Positions 50,610 through 62,125 of a DNA stretch of 64,000 nucleotides are shown one piece after another. The stretch covers positions 28,805,188 through 28,869,187 of the forward strand of contig NC_079425.1 in NCBI RefSeq assembly GCF_026213295.1, given 5' to 3'. A program made the position numbers and the translations under genes. This DNA comes from Gadus chalcogrammus (Eukaryota; Chordata; Actinopteri; Gadiformes; Gadidae). A model generated the notes under the pieces. The model did not search any database. It was not told where the DNA came from and worked only from the letters and a program-made list of their open reading frames with translations. Numbering within the stretch: position 1 is the first letter of the stretch; every line of letters begins with the position of its first letter.

Positions 50610-51896
50610 ATGTTGATATCTCTGTCAATTTCAATGCAAACGTGTTACTAAGCTCACCACAGGGTTATAGGGCCATTACTCCACCATTTGGAAGTAGTTT
50701 TGAGCAAAATCAACAATGTAAGGTCAAAAACACATTGTTGGCCAAAAAGTGATTCTAGCGCTCTGAAAAGCATTTTGCGCTCATAAACAAGAAATGTTGA
50801 TATCTCTGTCAATTTCAATGCAAACGTGTTACTAAGCTCACCACAGGGTTATAGGGCCATTACTCCACCATTTGGAAGTAGTTTTGAGCAAAATCAACAA
50901 TGTAAGGTCAAAAACACATTGTTGGCCAAAAAGAGATTCTAACGCTCTGAAAAGCATTTTGCGCTCATAAACAAGAAATGTTGATATCTCTGTCAATTTC
51001 AATGCAAACGTGTTACTAAGCTCACCGTAGCGTTGTAGGGCCAACTCCACCATTTGCAAGTGATCAAAAAGTGATTCTAACGCTCTGAAAAGCATTTTGC
51101 GCTCATAAACAAGAAATGTTGATATCTCTGTCAATTTCAATGCAAACGTGTTACTAAGCTCACCGTAGCGTTATAGGGCCAACTCCACCATTTGGAAGTG
51201 ATCAAAAAGTGATTCTAACGCTCTGAAAAGCATTTTGCGCTCATAAACAAGAAATGTTGATATCTCTGTCAATTTCAATGCAAACGTGTTACTAAGCTCA
51301 CCGTAGCGTTATAGGGCCAACTCCACCATTTGCAAGTGATCAAAAGTGATTCTAACGCTCTGAAAAGCATTTTGCGCTCATAAACAAGAAATGTTGATAT
51401 CTCTGTCAATTTCAATGCAAACGTGTTACTAAGCTCACCACAGGGTTATAGGGCCATTACTCCACCATTTGGAAGTAGTTTTGAGCAAAATCAACAATGT
51501 AAGGTCAAAAACACATTGTTGGCCAAAAAGTGATTCTAGCGCTCTGAAAAGCATTTTGCGCTCATAAACAAGAAATGTTGATATCTCCGTCAATTTCAAT
51601 GCAAACGTGTTACTAAGCTCACCGTAGCGTTATAGGGCCAATTCCACCATTTGGAAGTGATCAAAAAGTGATTTGAATGCTCTGAAAAGCATTTTGCGCT
51701 CATAAACAAGAAATGTTGATATCTCTGTCAATTTCAATGCAAACGTGTTACTAAGCTCACCACAGGGTTATAGGGCCATTACTCCACCATTTGGAAGTAG
51801 TTTTGAGCAAAATCAACAATGTAAGGTCAAAAACACATTGTTGGCCAAAAAGTGATTCTAGCGCTCTGAAAAGCATTTTGCGCTCATAAACAAGAA
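50610..51896. repeat. Canonical L/S block
   Basis: L and S units. ATCTCCGTC (51,589) and TTGAATGCTCTG (near 51,673) recur at 53,857 (offset 2,268) and again at 55,212 (a further 1,355), which defines a duplicated segment. No gene was seen. Confidence 0.85.
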
Positions 51897-52231
51897 ATGT
51901 TGATATCTCTGTCAATTTCAATGCAAACGTGTTACTTAGCTTACCAAAGGGTTATAGGGCCATACTCCACTATTTGGAAGTGGAATACATTAGTTTTTGA
52001 GTAGAATCAACAATATAAGATTAAAGACACATTGTTGGTCAAAAAGTGATTCTAGCGCTCTGAAAAGCATTTTGCAAGCGTAAAAAACAAAAATGTTGAT
52101 ATCTCTGTCAATTTCAATGCAAACGTGTTACTGAGCTTATCAAAGGGTTATAGGGCCATACTCCACTATTTGGAAGTGATCAAAAAGTGATTCTAACGCT
52201 CTGAAAAGTATTTTGCGCTCATAAACAAGAA
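51897..52231. repeat. L'b and truncated L'c
   Basis: L'b with TAGTTTTTGAG (one extra T). The second unit starts as L'c (TTACTGAGCTTATC) and ends as an S unit (GTGATCAAAAAG). Confidence 0.83.
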
Positions 52232-54164
52232 ATGTTGATATCTCTGTCAATTTCAATGCAAACGTGTTACTAAGCTCACCACAGGGTTATAGGGCCATTA
52301 CTCCACCATTTGGAAGTAGTTTTGAGCAAAATCAACAATGTAAGGTCAAAAACACATTGTTGGCCAAAAAGTGATTCTAGCGCTCTGAAAAGCATTTTGC
52401 GCTCATAAACAAGAAATGTTGATATCTCTGTCAATTTCAATGCAAACGTGTTACTAAGCTCACCACAGGGTTATAGGGCCATTACTCCACCATTTGGAAG
52501 TAGTTTTGAGCAAAATCAACAATGTAAGGTCAAAAACACATTGTTGGCCAAAAAGAGATTCTAACGCTCTGAAAAGCATTTTGCGCTCATAAACAAGAAA
52601 TGTTGATATCTCTGTCAATTTCAATGCAAACGTGTTACTAAGCTCACCGTAGCGTTGATAGGGCCAACTCCACCATTTGCAAGTGATCAAAAAGTGATTC
52701 TAACGCTCTGAAAAGCATTTTGCGCTCATAAACAAGAAATGTTGATATCTCTGTCAATTTCAATGCAAACGTGTTACTAAGCTCACCGTAGCGTTATAGG
52801 GCCAACTCCACCATTTGGAAGTGATCAAAAAGTGATTCTAACGCTCTGAAAAGCATTTTGCGCTCATAAACAAGAAATGTTGATATCTCTGTCAATTTCA
52901 ATGCAAACGTGTTACTAAGCTCACCACAGGGTTATAGGGCCATTACTCCACCATTTGGAAGTAGTTTTGAGCAAAATCAACAATGTAAGGTCAAAAACAC
53001 ATTGTTGGCCAAAAAGTGATTCTAGCGCTCTGAAAAGCATTTTGCGCTCATAAACAAGAAATGTTGATATCTCTGTCAATTTCAATGCAAACGTGTTACT
53101 AAGCTCACCACAGGGTTATAGGGCCATTACTCCACCATTTGGAAGTAGTTTTGAGCAAAATCAACAATGTAAGGTCAAAAACACATTGTTGGCCAAAAAG
53201 AGATTCTAACGCTCTGAAAAGCATTTTGCGCTCATAAACAAGAAATGTTGATATCTCTGTCAATTTCAATGCAAACGTGTTACTAAGCTCACCGTAGCGT
53301 TGTAGGGCCAACTCCACCATTTGCAAGTGATCAAAAAGTGATTCTAACGCTCTGAAAAGCATTTTGCGCTCATAAACAAGAAATGTTGATATCTCTGTCA
53401 ATTTCAATGCAAACGTGTTACTAAGCTCACCGTAGCGTTATAGGGCCAACTCCACCATTTGGAAGTGATCAAAAAGTGATTCTAACGCTCTGAAAAGCAT
53501 TTTGCGCTCATAAACAAGAAATGTTGATATCTCTGTCAATTTCAATGCAAACGTGTTACTAAGCTCACCGTAGCGTTATAGGGCCAACTCCACCATTTGC
53601 AAGTGATCAAAAGGTGATTCTAACGCTCTGAAAAGCATTTTGCGCTCATAAACAAGAAATGTTGATATCTCTGTCAATTTCAATGCAAACGTGTTACTAA
53701 GCTCACCACAGGGTTATAGGGCCATTACTCCACCATTTGGAAGTAGTTTTGAGCAAAATCAACAATGTAAGGTCAAAAACACATTGTTGGCCAAAAAGTG
53801 ATTCTAGCGCTCTGAAAAGCATTTTGCGCTCATAAACAAGAAATGTTGATATCTCCGTCAATTTCAATGCAAACGTGTTACTAAGCTCACCGTAGCGTTA
53901 TAGGGCCAATTCCACCATTTGGAAGTGATCAAAAAGTGATTTGAATGCTCTGAAAAGCATTTTGCGCTCATAAACAAGAAATGTTGATATCTCTGTCAAT
54001 TTCAATGCAAACGTGTTACTAAGCTCACCACAGGGTTATAGGGCCATTACTCCACCATTTGGAAGTAGTTTTGAGCAAAATCAACAATGTAAGGTCAAAA
54101 ACACATTGTTGGCCAAAAAATGATTCTAGCGCTCTGAAAAGCATTTTGCGCTCATAAACAAGAA
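52232..54164. repeat. Canonical L/S block
   Basis: L and S units. It contains GCGTTGATAGGG (52,657) and the second copy of the ATCTCCGTC/TTGAATG segment (53,650-54,164), which matches 51,390-51,896. No gene was seen. Confidence 0.85.
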
Positions 54165-54359
54165 ATGTTGATATCTCTGTCAATTTCAATGCAAACGTGT
54201 TACTTAGCTTACCAAAGGGTTATAGGGCCATACTCCACTATTTGGAAGTGGAATACATTAGTTTTGAGTAGAATCAACAATATAAGATTAAAGACACATT
54301 GTTGGTCAAAAAGTGATTCTAGCGCTCTGAAAAGCATTTTGCAAGCGTAAAAAACAAAA
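54165..54359. repeat. Single L'b unit, first of a 379-bp pair
   Basis: A 195-bp L'b with TTACTTAGCTTACC and GAGTAGAATC, followed by one L unit and then another L'b at 54,544. Confidence 0.88.
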
Positions 54360-54543
54360 ATGTTGATATCTCTGTCAATTCCAATGCAAACGTGTTACTA
54401 AGCTCACCACAGGGTTATAGGGCCATTACTCCACCATTTGGAAGTAGTTTTGAGCAAAATCAACAATGTAAGGTCAAAAACACATTGTTGGCCAAAAAAT
54501 GATTCTAGCGCTCTGAAAAGCATTTTGCGCTCATAAACAAGAA
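54360..54543. repeat. L unit between two L'b units
   Basis: A 184-bp L with TCAATTCCAATGC and CCAAAAAATGATTC. Together with the preceding L'b it forms a 379-bp L'b+L module duplicated in tandem. Confidence 0.87.
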
Positions 54544-54737
54544 ATGTTGATATCTCTGTCAATTTCAATGCAAACGTGTTACTTAGCTTACCAAAGGGTT
54601 ATAGGGCCATACTCCACTATTTGGAAGTGGAATACATTAGTTTTGAGTAGAATCAACAATATAAGATTAAAGACACATTGTTGGTCAAAAAGTGATTCTA
54701 GCGCTCTGAAAAGCATTTTGCAAGCGTAAAAAACAAA
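54544..54737. repeat. Second L'b of the 379-bp pair
   Basis: Nearly identical to 54,165-54,359, one adenine shorter in the terminal run. It is followed by an L with TCTTTGTCAATTCC. Confidence 0.88.
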
Positions 54738-57248
54738 ATGTTGATATCTTTGTCAATTCCAATGCAAACGTGTTACTAAGCTCACCACAGGGTTATAAGG
54801 CCATTACTCCACCATTTGGAAGTAGTTTTGCGCAAAATCAACAATGTAAGGTCAAAAACACATTGTTGGCCAAAAAGAGATTCTAACGCTCTGAAAAGCA
54901 TTTTGCGCTCATAAACAAGAAATGTTGATATCTCTGTCAATTTCAATGCAAACGTGTTACTAAGCTCACCGTAGCGTTGTAGGGCCAACTCCACCATTTG
55001 CAAGTGATCAAAAAGTGATTCTAACGCTCTGAAAAGCATTTTGCGCTCATAAACAAGAAATGTTGATATCTCTGTCAATTTCAATGCAAACGTGTTACTA
55101 AGCTCACCGTAGCGTTATAGGGCCAACTCCACCATTTGGAAGTGATCAAAAAGTGATTCTAACGCTCTGAAAAGCATTTTGCGCTCATAAACAAGAAATG
55201 TTGATATCTCCGTCAATTTCAATGCAAACGTGTTACTAAGCTCACCGTAGCGTTATAGGGCCAATTCCACCATTTGGAAGTGATCAAAAAGTGATTTGAA
55301 TGCTCTGAAAAGCATTTTGCGCTCATAAACAAGAAATGTTGATATCTCTGTCAATTTCAATGCAAACGTGTTACTAAGCTCACCACAGGGTTATAGGGCC
55401 ATTACTCCACCATTTGGAAGTAGTTTTGAGCAAAATCAACAATGTAAGGTCAAAAACACATTGTTGGCCAAAAAGTGATTCTAGCGGTCTGAAAAGCATT
55501 TTGCGCTCATAAACAAGAAATGTTGATATCTCTGTCAATTTCAATGCAAACGTGTTACTAAGCTCACCACAGGGTTATAGGGCCATTACTCCACCATTTG
55601 GAAGTAGTTTTGAGCAAAATCAACAATGTAAGGTCAAAAACACATTGTTGGCCAAAAAGTGATTCTAGCGCTCTGAAAAGCATTTTGCGCTCATAAACAA
55701 GAAATGTTGATATCTCTGTCAATTTCAATGCAAACGTGTTACTAAGCTCACCACAGGGTTATAGGGCCATTACTCCACCATTGGAAGTAGTTTTGAGCAA
55801 AATCAACAATGTAAGGTCAAAAACACATTGTTGGCCAAAAAGTGATTCTAGCGCTCTGAAAAGTATTTTGCGCTCATAAACAAGAAATGTTGATATCTCT
55901 GTCAATTCCAATGCAAACGTGTTACTAAGCTCACCACAGGGTTATAGGGCCATTACTCCACCATTTGGAAGTAGTTTTGAGCAAAATCAACAATGTAAGG
56001 TCAAAAACACATTGTTGGCCAAAAGTGATTCTACGCTCTGAAAAGCATTTTGCGCTCATAAACAAGAAATGTTGATATCTCTGTCAATTTCAATGCAAAC
56101 GTGTTACTAAGCTCACCGTAGCGTTTTAGGGCCAACTCCACCATTTGCAAGTGATCAAAAAGTGATTCTAACGCTCTGAAAAGCATTTTGCGCTCATAAA
56201 CAAGAAATGTTGATATCTCTGTCAATTTCAATGCAAACGTGTTACTAAGCTCACCGTAGCGTTATAGGGCCAACTCCACCATTTGGCAAGTGATCAAAAA
56301 GTGATTCTAACGCTCTGAAAAGCATTTTGCGCTCATAAACAAGAAATGTTGATATCTCTGTCAATTTCAATGCAAACGTGTTACTAAGCTCACCGTAGCG
56401 TTGTAGGGCCAACTCCACCATTTGCAAGTGATCAAAAGGTGATTCTAACGCTCTGAAAAGCATTTTGCGCTCATAAACAAGAAATGTTGATATCTCTGTC
56501 AATTTCAATGCAAACGTGTTACTAAGCTCACCACAGGGTTATAGGGCCATTACTCCACCATTTGGAAGTAGTTTGAGCAAAATCAACAATGTAAGGTCAA
56601 AAACACATTGTTGGCCAAAAAGTGATTCTAGCGCTCTGAAAAGCATTTTGCGCTCATAAACAAGAAATGTTGATATCTCTGTCAATTTCAATGCAAACGT
56701 GTTACTAAGCTCACCACAGGGTTATAGGGCCATTACTCCACCATTTGGAAGTAGTTTTGAGCAAAATCAACAATGTAAGGTCAAAAACACATTGTTGGCC
56801 AAAAAGAGATTCTAACGCTCTGAAAAGCATTTTGCGCTCATAAACAAGAAATGTTGATATCTCTGTCAATTTCAATGCAAACGTGTTACTAAGCTCACCA
56901 CAGGGTTATAGGGCCATTACTCCACCATTTGGAAGTAGTTTTGAGCAAAATCAACAATGTAAGGTCAAAAACACATTGTTTGCCAAAAAGTGATTCTAGC
57001 GCTCTGAAAAGCATTTTGCGCTCATAAACAAGAAATGTTGATATCTCTGTCAATTTCAATGCAAACGTGTTACTAAGCTCACCACAGGGTTATAGGGCCA
57101 TTACTCCACCATTTGGAAGTAGTTTTGAGCTAAATCAACAATGTAAGGTCAAAAACACATTGTTGGCCAAAAAGTGATTCTAGCGCTCTGAAAAGCATTT
57201 GCGCTCATAAACAAGAAATGTTGATATCTCTGTCAATTTCAATGCAAA
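54738..57248. repeat. Canonical L/S block ending at the gap
   Basis: L and S units with many single-copy small changes: TAGCGGTCTG (55,484), CCATTGGAAG (55,781), ATTCTACGCTC (56,029), TTTGGCAAGTG (56,286), AGTAGTTTGAGC (56,570), GTTTGCC (56,979), GAGCTAAATC (57,127) and GCATTTGCGC (57,196). It stops in mid-unit at the N run. No gene was seen. Confidence 0.86.
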
Positions 57249-57348
57249 NNNNNNNNNNNNNNNNNNNNNNNNNNNNNNNNNNNNNNNNNNNNNNNNNNNN
57301 NNNNNNNNNNNNNNNNNNNNNNNNNNNNNNNNNNNNNNNNNNNNNNNN
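57249..57348. other. Assembly gap, exactly 100 N
   Basis: One hundred consecutive N, the conventional length for a gap of unknown size in scaffolded assemblies. The unit on the left stops in mid-monomer, after AATGCAAA. The right side opens with a T unit of a different, more divergent subfamily. The true distance between the flanks is therefore unknown, and the array may be much longer than shown. Confidence 0.98.
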
Positions 57349-58847
57349 ATGTTGATTTATTCTGTTCATTTCAGAAAACAAGTCGAAAACACATTGTTGG
57401 TCAAAAAGTGATTCTAGCGCTCTGAAAAGCATTTTGCAAGCGTAAAAAACCAAAAATGTTGATATCTGTCAATTTCAATGCAAACGTGTTATTAAGCTTA
57501 CCAAAGGGTTATAGGGCCATACTCCACTATTTGGAAGTGGAATACATTAGTTTTGAGCAAAATCAACAATATAAGGTCAAGACACATTGTTGGTCAAAAA
57601 GTGATTCTAGCGCTCTGAAAAGAATTGTGCAGGTATAAAAACAAGAAATGTTGATTTTTCTGTTCATTTCAGAAAGCAAGTCGAAAACACATTGTTGGTC
57701 AAAAAGTGATTCTAAGCGCTCTGAAAAGAATTTTGCCGGCTTAAAAATAATAAATGTTGGTATCTCTGTCAATTTCAATGCAAACGTGTTACTAAGCTTA
57801 CCAAAGGGTAATAGGGCCATACTCCACCATTTGGAAGGGGAATACATTAGTTTTGAGCAAAATCAACAATATAAGGTCAAAGCGAATTGTTGGTCAAAAA
57901 GTGATTTTAGCGCTCTGAAAAGCATTTGGCACGCATTAAAACAAGAATTGTTGATTTTTCTGTTCATTTCAGAAAACAAGTCGAAAACACATTGTTGGTC
58001 AAAAAGTGATTCTAAGCGCTCTGAAAAGAATTTTGCCGGCATAAAAATACTAAATGTTGGTATCATCTGTCAATTTTCAATGCAAACGTGTTACAAAGCT
58101 TACCAAAGGGTTTTGGGCCATACTCCACTATTTGGAAGTGGAATATATTAGTTTTGAGCAAAATCAACAATGTAAGGTCAAAAACACGTTGTTGGTCGAA
58201 AAGTGATTCTAGCGCTCTGAAAAGCATTTGGAACGCAAAAAAAACAAGAAATGTTGATTTTTCTGTTCATTTCAGAAAACAGTCGAAAACACATTGTTGG
58301 TCAAAAAGTGATTCTAGCGCTCTGAAAAGCATTTCGCAAGCGTAAAAACCAAAAATGTTGATATCTGTCAATTTCAATGCAAACGTGTTATTAAGCGTAC
58401 CAAAGGGTTATAGGGCCATTCTCCACTATTTGGAAGTGGAATACATTAGTTTTGAGCAAAATCAACAATATAAGGTCAAAGACACATTGTTGGTCAAAAA
58501 GTGATTCTAGCGCTCTGAAAAGCATTTGGCACGCATAAAAACAAGAAATGTTGATTTTTCTGTTCATTTCAGAAAACAGTCGAAAACACATTAGTTGGTC
58601 AAAAAGTGATTCTAGCGCTCTGAAAAGAATTGTGCAGGTATAAAAACAAGAAATGTTGGTATCTCTGTCAATTTCAATGCAAACGTGTTACAAAGCTTAC
58701 CAAAGGGTTATTGGGCCATACTCCACTATTTGGAAGTGGAATATATTAGTTTTGAGCAAAATCAACAATGTAAGGTCAAAAACACGTTGTTGGTCGAAAA
58801 GTGATTCTAGCGCTCTGAAAAGCATTTGGCACGCATAAAAACAAGAA

Positions 58848-59060
58848 ATGTTGATTTTTCTGTTCATTTCAGAAAACAAGTCCAAAACACATTGTTGGTC
58901 AAAAAGTGATTCTAGCGCTCTGAAAAGCATTTGGCACGCATAAAAAACAAGAAATGTTGATTTTTCTGTTCATTTCAGAAAGCAAGTCGAAAACACATTG
59001 TTGGTCAAAAAGTGATTCTAAGCGCTCTGAAAAGAATTTTGGCCGGCATAAAAATAATAA
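58848..59060. repeat. Tandem T-T pair breaking L'/T alternation
   Basis: Two T units (58,848 and 58,954) follow each other without an intervening L'. The first carries AAGTCCAAAAC, as does one T of the triple at 62,230. The second carries AGAAAGCAAGTC and TTCTAAGCGC. Confidence 0.87.
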
Positions 59061-61934
59061 ATGTTGGTATCTCTGTCAATTTCAATGCAAACGTGTTACA
59101 AAGCTTACCAAAGGGTTATTGGGCCATACTCCACTATTTGGAAGTGGAATATATTAGTTTTGAGCAAAATCAACAATGTAAGGTCAAAAACACGTTGTTG
59201 GTCGAAAAGTGATTCTAGCGCTCTGAAAAGCATTTGGAACGCATAAAAACAAGAAATGTTGATTTTTCTGTTCATTTCAGAAAACAAGTCGAAAACACAT
59301 TGTTGGTCAAAATGTGATTCTAGCGCTCTGAAAAGCATTTTGCAAGCGTAAAAACCAAAAATGTTGATACCTGTCATTTTCAATGCAAACATGTGACTAA
59401 GCTTACCAAAGGGTTATAGGGCCATACTCCACTATTTGGTAGTGGAATACATTAGTTTTGAGCAAAATCAACAATATAAGGTTAAAAACACATTGTTGGT
59501 CAAAAAGTGATTCTAGCGCTCTGAAAAGCATTTGGCACGGCATAAAAAACAAGAAATGTTGATTTTTCTGTTCATTTCAGAAAACATGTCGAAAACACAT
59601 TGGTGGTCAAAAAGTGATTCTAGCGCTCTGAAAAGAATTGTGCAGGTATAAAAACAAGAAATGTTGGTATCTCTGTCAATTTCAATGCAAACGTGTTACT
59701 AAGCTTACCAAAGGGTAATAGGGCCATACTCCACCATTTGGAAGGGGAATACATTAGTTTTGAGCAAAATCAACAATATAAGGTCAAAGACACATTGTTG
59801 GTCAAAAAGTGATTCTAGCGCTCTGAAAAGCATTTGGCACGCATAAAAACAAGAAATGTTGATTTTTCTGTTCATTTCAGAAAACAATTCGAAAACACAT
59901 TGTTGGTCAAAAAGTGATTCTAGCGCTCTGAAAAGAATTGTGCAGGTATAAAAACAAGAAATGTTGGTATCTCTGTCAATTTCAATGCAAACGTGTTACA
60001 AAGCTTACCAAAGGGTTATTGGGCCACTATTTGGAAGTGGAATATATTAGTTTTGAGCAAAATCAACAATGTAAGGTCAAAAACACATTGTTGGTCGAAA
60101 AGTGATTCTAGCGCTCTGAAAAGCATTTGGAACGCATAAAAACAAGAAATGTTGATTTTTCTGTTCATTTCAGAAAACAAGTCGAAAACACATTGTTGGT
60201 CAAAAAGTGATTCTAGCGCTCTGAAAAGCATTTCGCAAGCGTAAAAACCAAAAATGTTGATATCTGTCAATTTCAATGCAAACGTGTTATTAAGCTTACC
60301 AAAGGGTTATAGGGCCATACTCCACTATTTGGAAGTGGAATACATTAGTTTTGAGCAAAATCAACAATATAAGGTCAAAGACACATTGTTGGTCAAAAAG
60401 TGATTTTAGCGCTCTGAAAAGCATTTGGCACGCATTAAAACAAGAATTGTTGATTTTTCTGTTCATTTCAGAAAAAAAGTCGAAAACCATTGTTGGTCAA
60501 AAAGTGATTCTAAGCGCTCTGAAAAGAATTTTGCCTGCATAAAAATAATAATGTTGGTATCTCTGTCAATTTCAATGCAAACGGGTTACAAAGCTTACCA
60601 AAGGGTTATTGGGCCATACTCCACTAGTTGGAAGTGGAATAAATTAGTTTTGAGCAAAATCAACAATGTAAGGTCAAAAACACGTTGTTGGTCGAAAAGT
60701 GATTCTAGCGCTCTGAAAAGCATTTGGAACGCATAAAAACAAGAAATGTGGATTTTTCTGTTCATTTCAGAAAACAAGTCGAAAACACATTGTTGGTCAA
60801 AATGTGATTCTAGCGCTCTGAAAAGCATTTTGCATGCGTAAAAACCAAAAATGTTGATACCTGTCATTTTCAATGCAAACATGTGACTAAGCTTACCAAA
60901 GGGTTATAGGGCCATACTCCACTATTTGGTAGTGGAATACATTAGTTTTGAGCAAAATCAACAATATAAGGTTAAAAACACATTGTTGGTCAAAAAGTGA
61001 TTCTAGCGCTCTGAAAAGCATTTGGCACGCATAAAAACAAGAAATGTTGATTTTTCTGTTCATTTCAGAAAACATGTCGAAAACACATTGTTGGTCAAAA
61101 GTGATTCTAGCGCTCTGAAAAGAATTGTGCAGGTATAAAAACAAGAAATGTTGGTATCTCTGTCAATTTCAATGCAAACGTGTTACTAAGCTTACCAAAG
61201 GGTAATAGGGCTCCACCATTTGGAAGGGGAATACATTAGTTTTGAGCAAAATCAACAATATAAGGTCAAAGACACATTGTTGGTCAAAAAGTTTTTCTAG
61301 CGCTCTGAAAAGCATTTGGCACGCATAAAAACAAGAAATGTTGATTTTTCTGTTCATTTCAGAAAACATGTCGAAAACACATAGTTGGTCAAAAAGTGAT
61401 TCTAGCGCTCTGAAAAGAATTGTGCAGGTATAAAAACAAGAAATGTTGGTATCTCTGTCCATTTCATGCAAACGTGTTACAAAGCTTACCCAAGGGTTAT
61501 TGGGCCATACTCCACTATTTGGAAGTGGAATATATTAGTTTTGAGCAAAATCAACAATGTAAGGTCAAAAACACGTTGTTGGTCGAAAAGTGATTCTAGC
61601 GCTCTGAAAAGCATTTGGAACGCATAAAAACAAGAAATGTTGATTTTTCTGTTCATTTCAGAAAACAAGTCGAAAACACATTGTTGGTCAAAAATTGATT
61701 CTAGCGCTCTGAAAAGCATTTTGCATGCGTAAAAACCAAAAATGTTGATATCTGGTCATTTCAATGCAAACGTGTGACTAAGCTTACCAAAGGGTTATAG
61801 GGCCATACTCCACTATTTGGTAGTGGAATACGTTAGTTATGAGCAAAATCAACAATATAAGGTTAAAAACACATTGTTGGTCAAAAAATGATTCTAGCGC
61901 TCTGAAAAGCATTTTGCCGGCATAAAAACAATAA
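58954..61934. repeat. Two copies of a ~1,490-bp five-dimer block
   Basis: T starts at 58,954, 59,256, 59,556, 59,856 and 60,149 pair with 60,447, 60,746, 61,044, 61,338 and 61,637, at offsets of 1,482-1,493. The order of L' variants is shared for four of five: GGGTTATTGGGCC, then GATACCTGTC with AACATGTGAC, then GGGTAATAGGG with GGAAGGGG, then GGGTTATTGGGCC or CAAGGGTTATTGG. The fifth L' differs. Confidence 0.8.
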
Positions 61935-62125
61935 ATGTTGGTATCTCTGTCAATTTCAATGCAAACATGTTACTAAAGCTTACCAAAGGGTAATAGGGCT
62001 CCACCAATTGGAAGGGGAATACATTAGTTTTGAGCAAAATCAACAATATAAGGTCAAAGACACATTGTTGGTCAAAAAGTTTTTCTAGCGCTCTGAAAAG
62101 CATTTGGCACGCATAAAAACAAGAA
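61742..62125. repeat. Tandem L'-L' pair (missing T)
   Basis: Two L' units (61,742 and 61,935) lie directly adjacent. The first has GGTTAAAAAC and ends GCCGGC, and the second has GGGTAATAGGGCTCC. A T is expected between them from the surrounding pattern. Confidence 0.85.

Larger units (their letters stand above)
1..57248. repeat. Left satellite array (L, S, T and L' units), head-to-tail
   Basis: Every part of this stretch aligns by eye to one repeat family. Each unit begins ATGTTGAT, continues through TCAATTTCAATGCAAACGTG, a GGGTTATAGGGCC-like centre and ATTTGGAAG, and ends GCTCTGAAAAGCATTTTGCG. Units differ in whether a ~46-bp segment after GGAAG is present (L) or missing (S), with occasional older T and L' units. 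Orientation is constant and I saw no inverted block. No unrelated sequence interrupts the array. It begins before position 1 and stops at the N gap. Units differ by a few percent, and shared point variants define larger duplicated blocks. This is satellite DNA by structure; no function is visible. Confidence 0.95.

Noticed and set aside
1..57248. Bacterial or viral origin, suggested by dense TTG/ATG-start frames
   Set aside because: No coding gene of any kind in 64 kb, a large homogeneous satellite and a scaffold-type N gap fit a eukaryotic chromosome far better.
57648..58151. Plus-strand open frame of 167 codons, the longest in the window
   Set aside because: It spans alternating T and L' units whose dimer length is about 300 bp, a multiple of three, so a frame stays open by chance. 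An overlapping minus-strand frame exists over the same bases, and neighbouring dimers break it by small indels.
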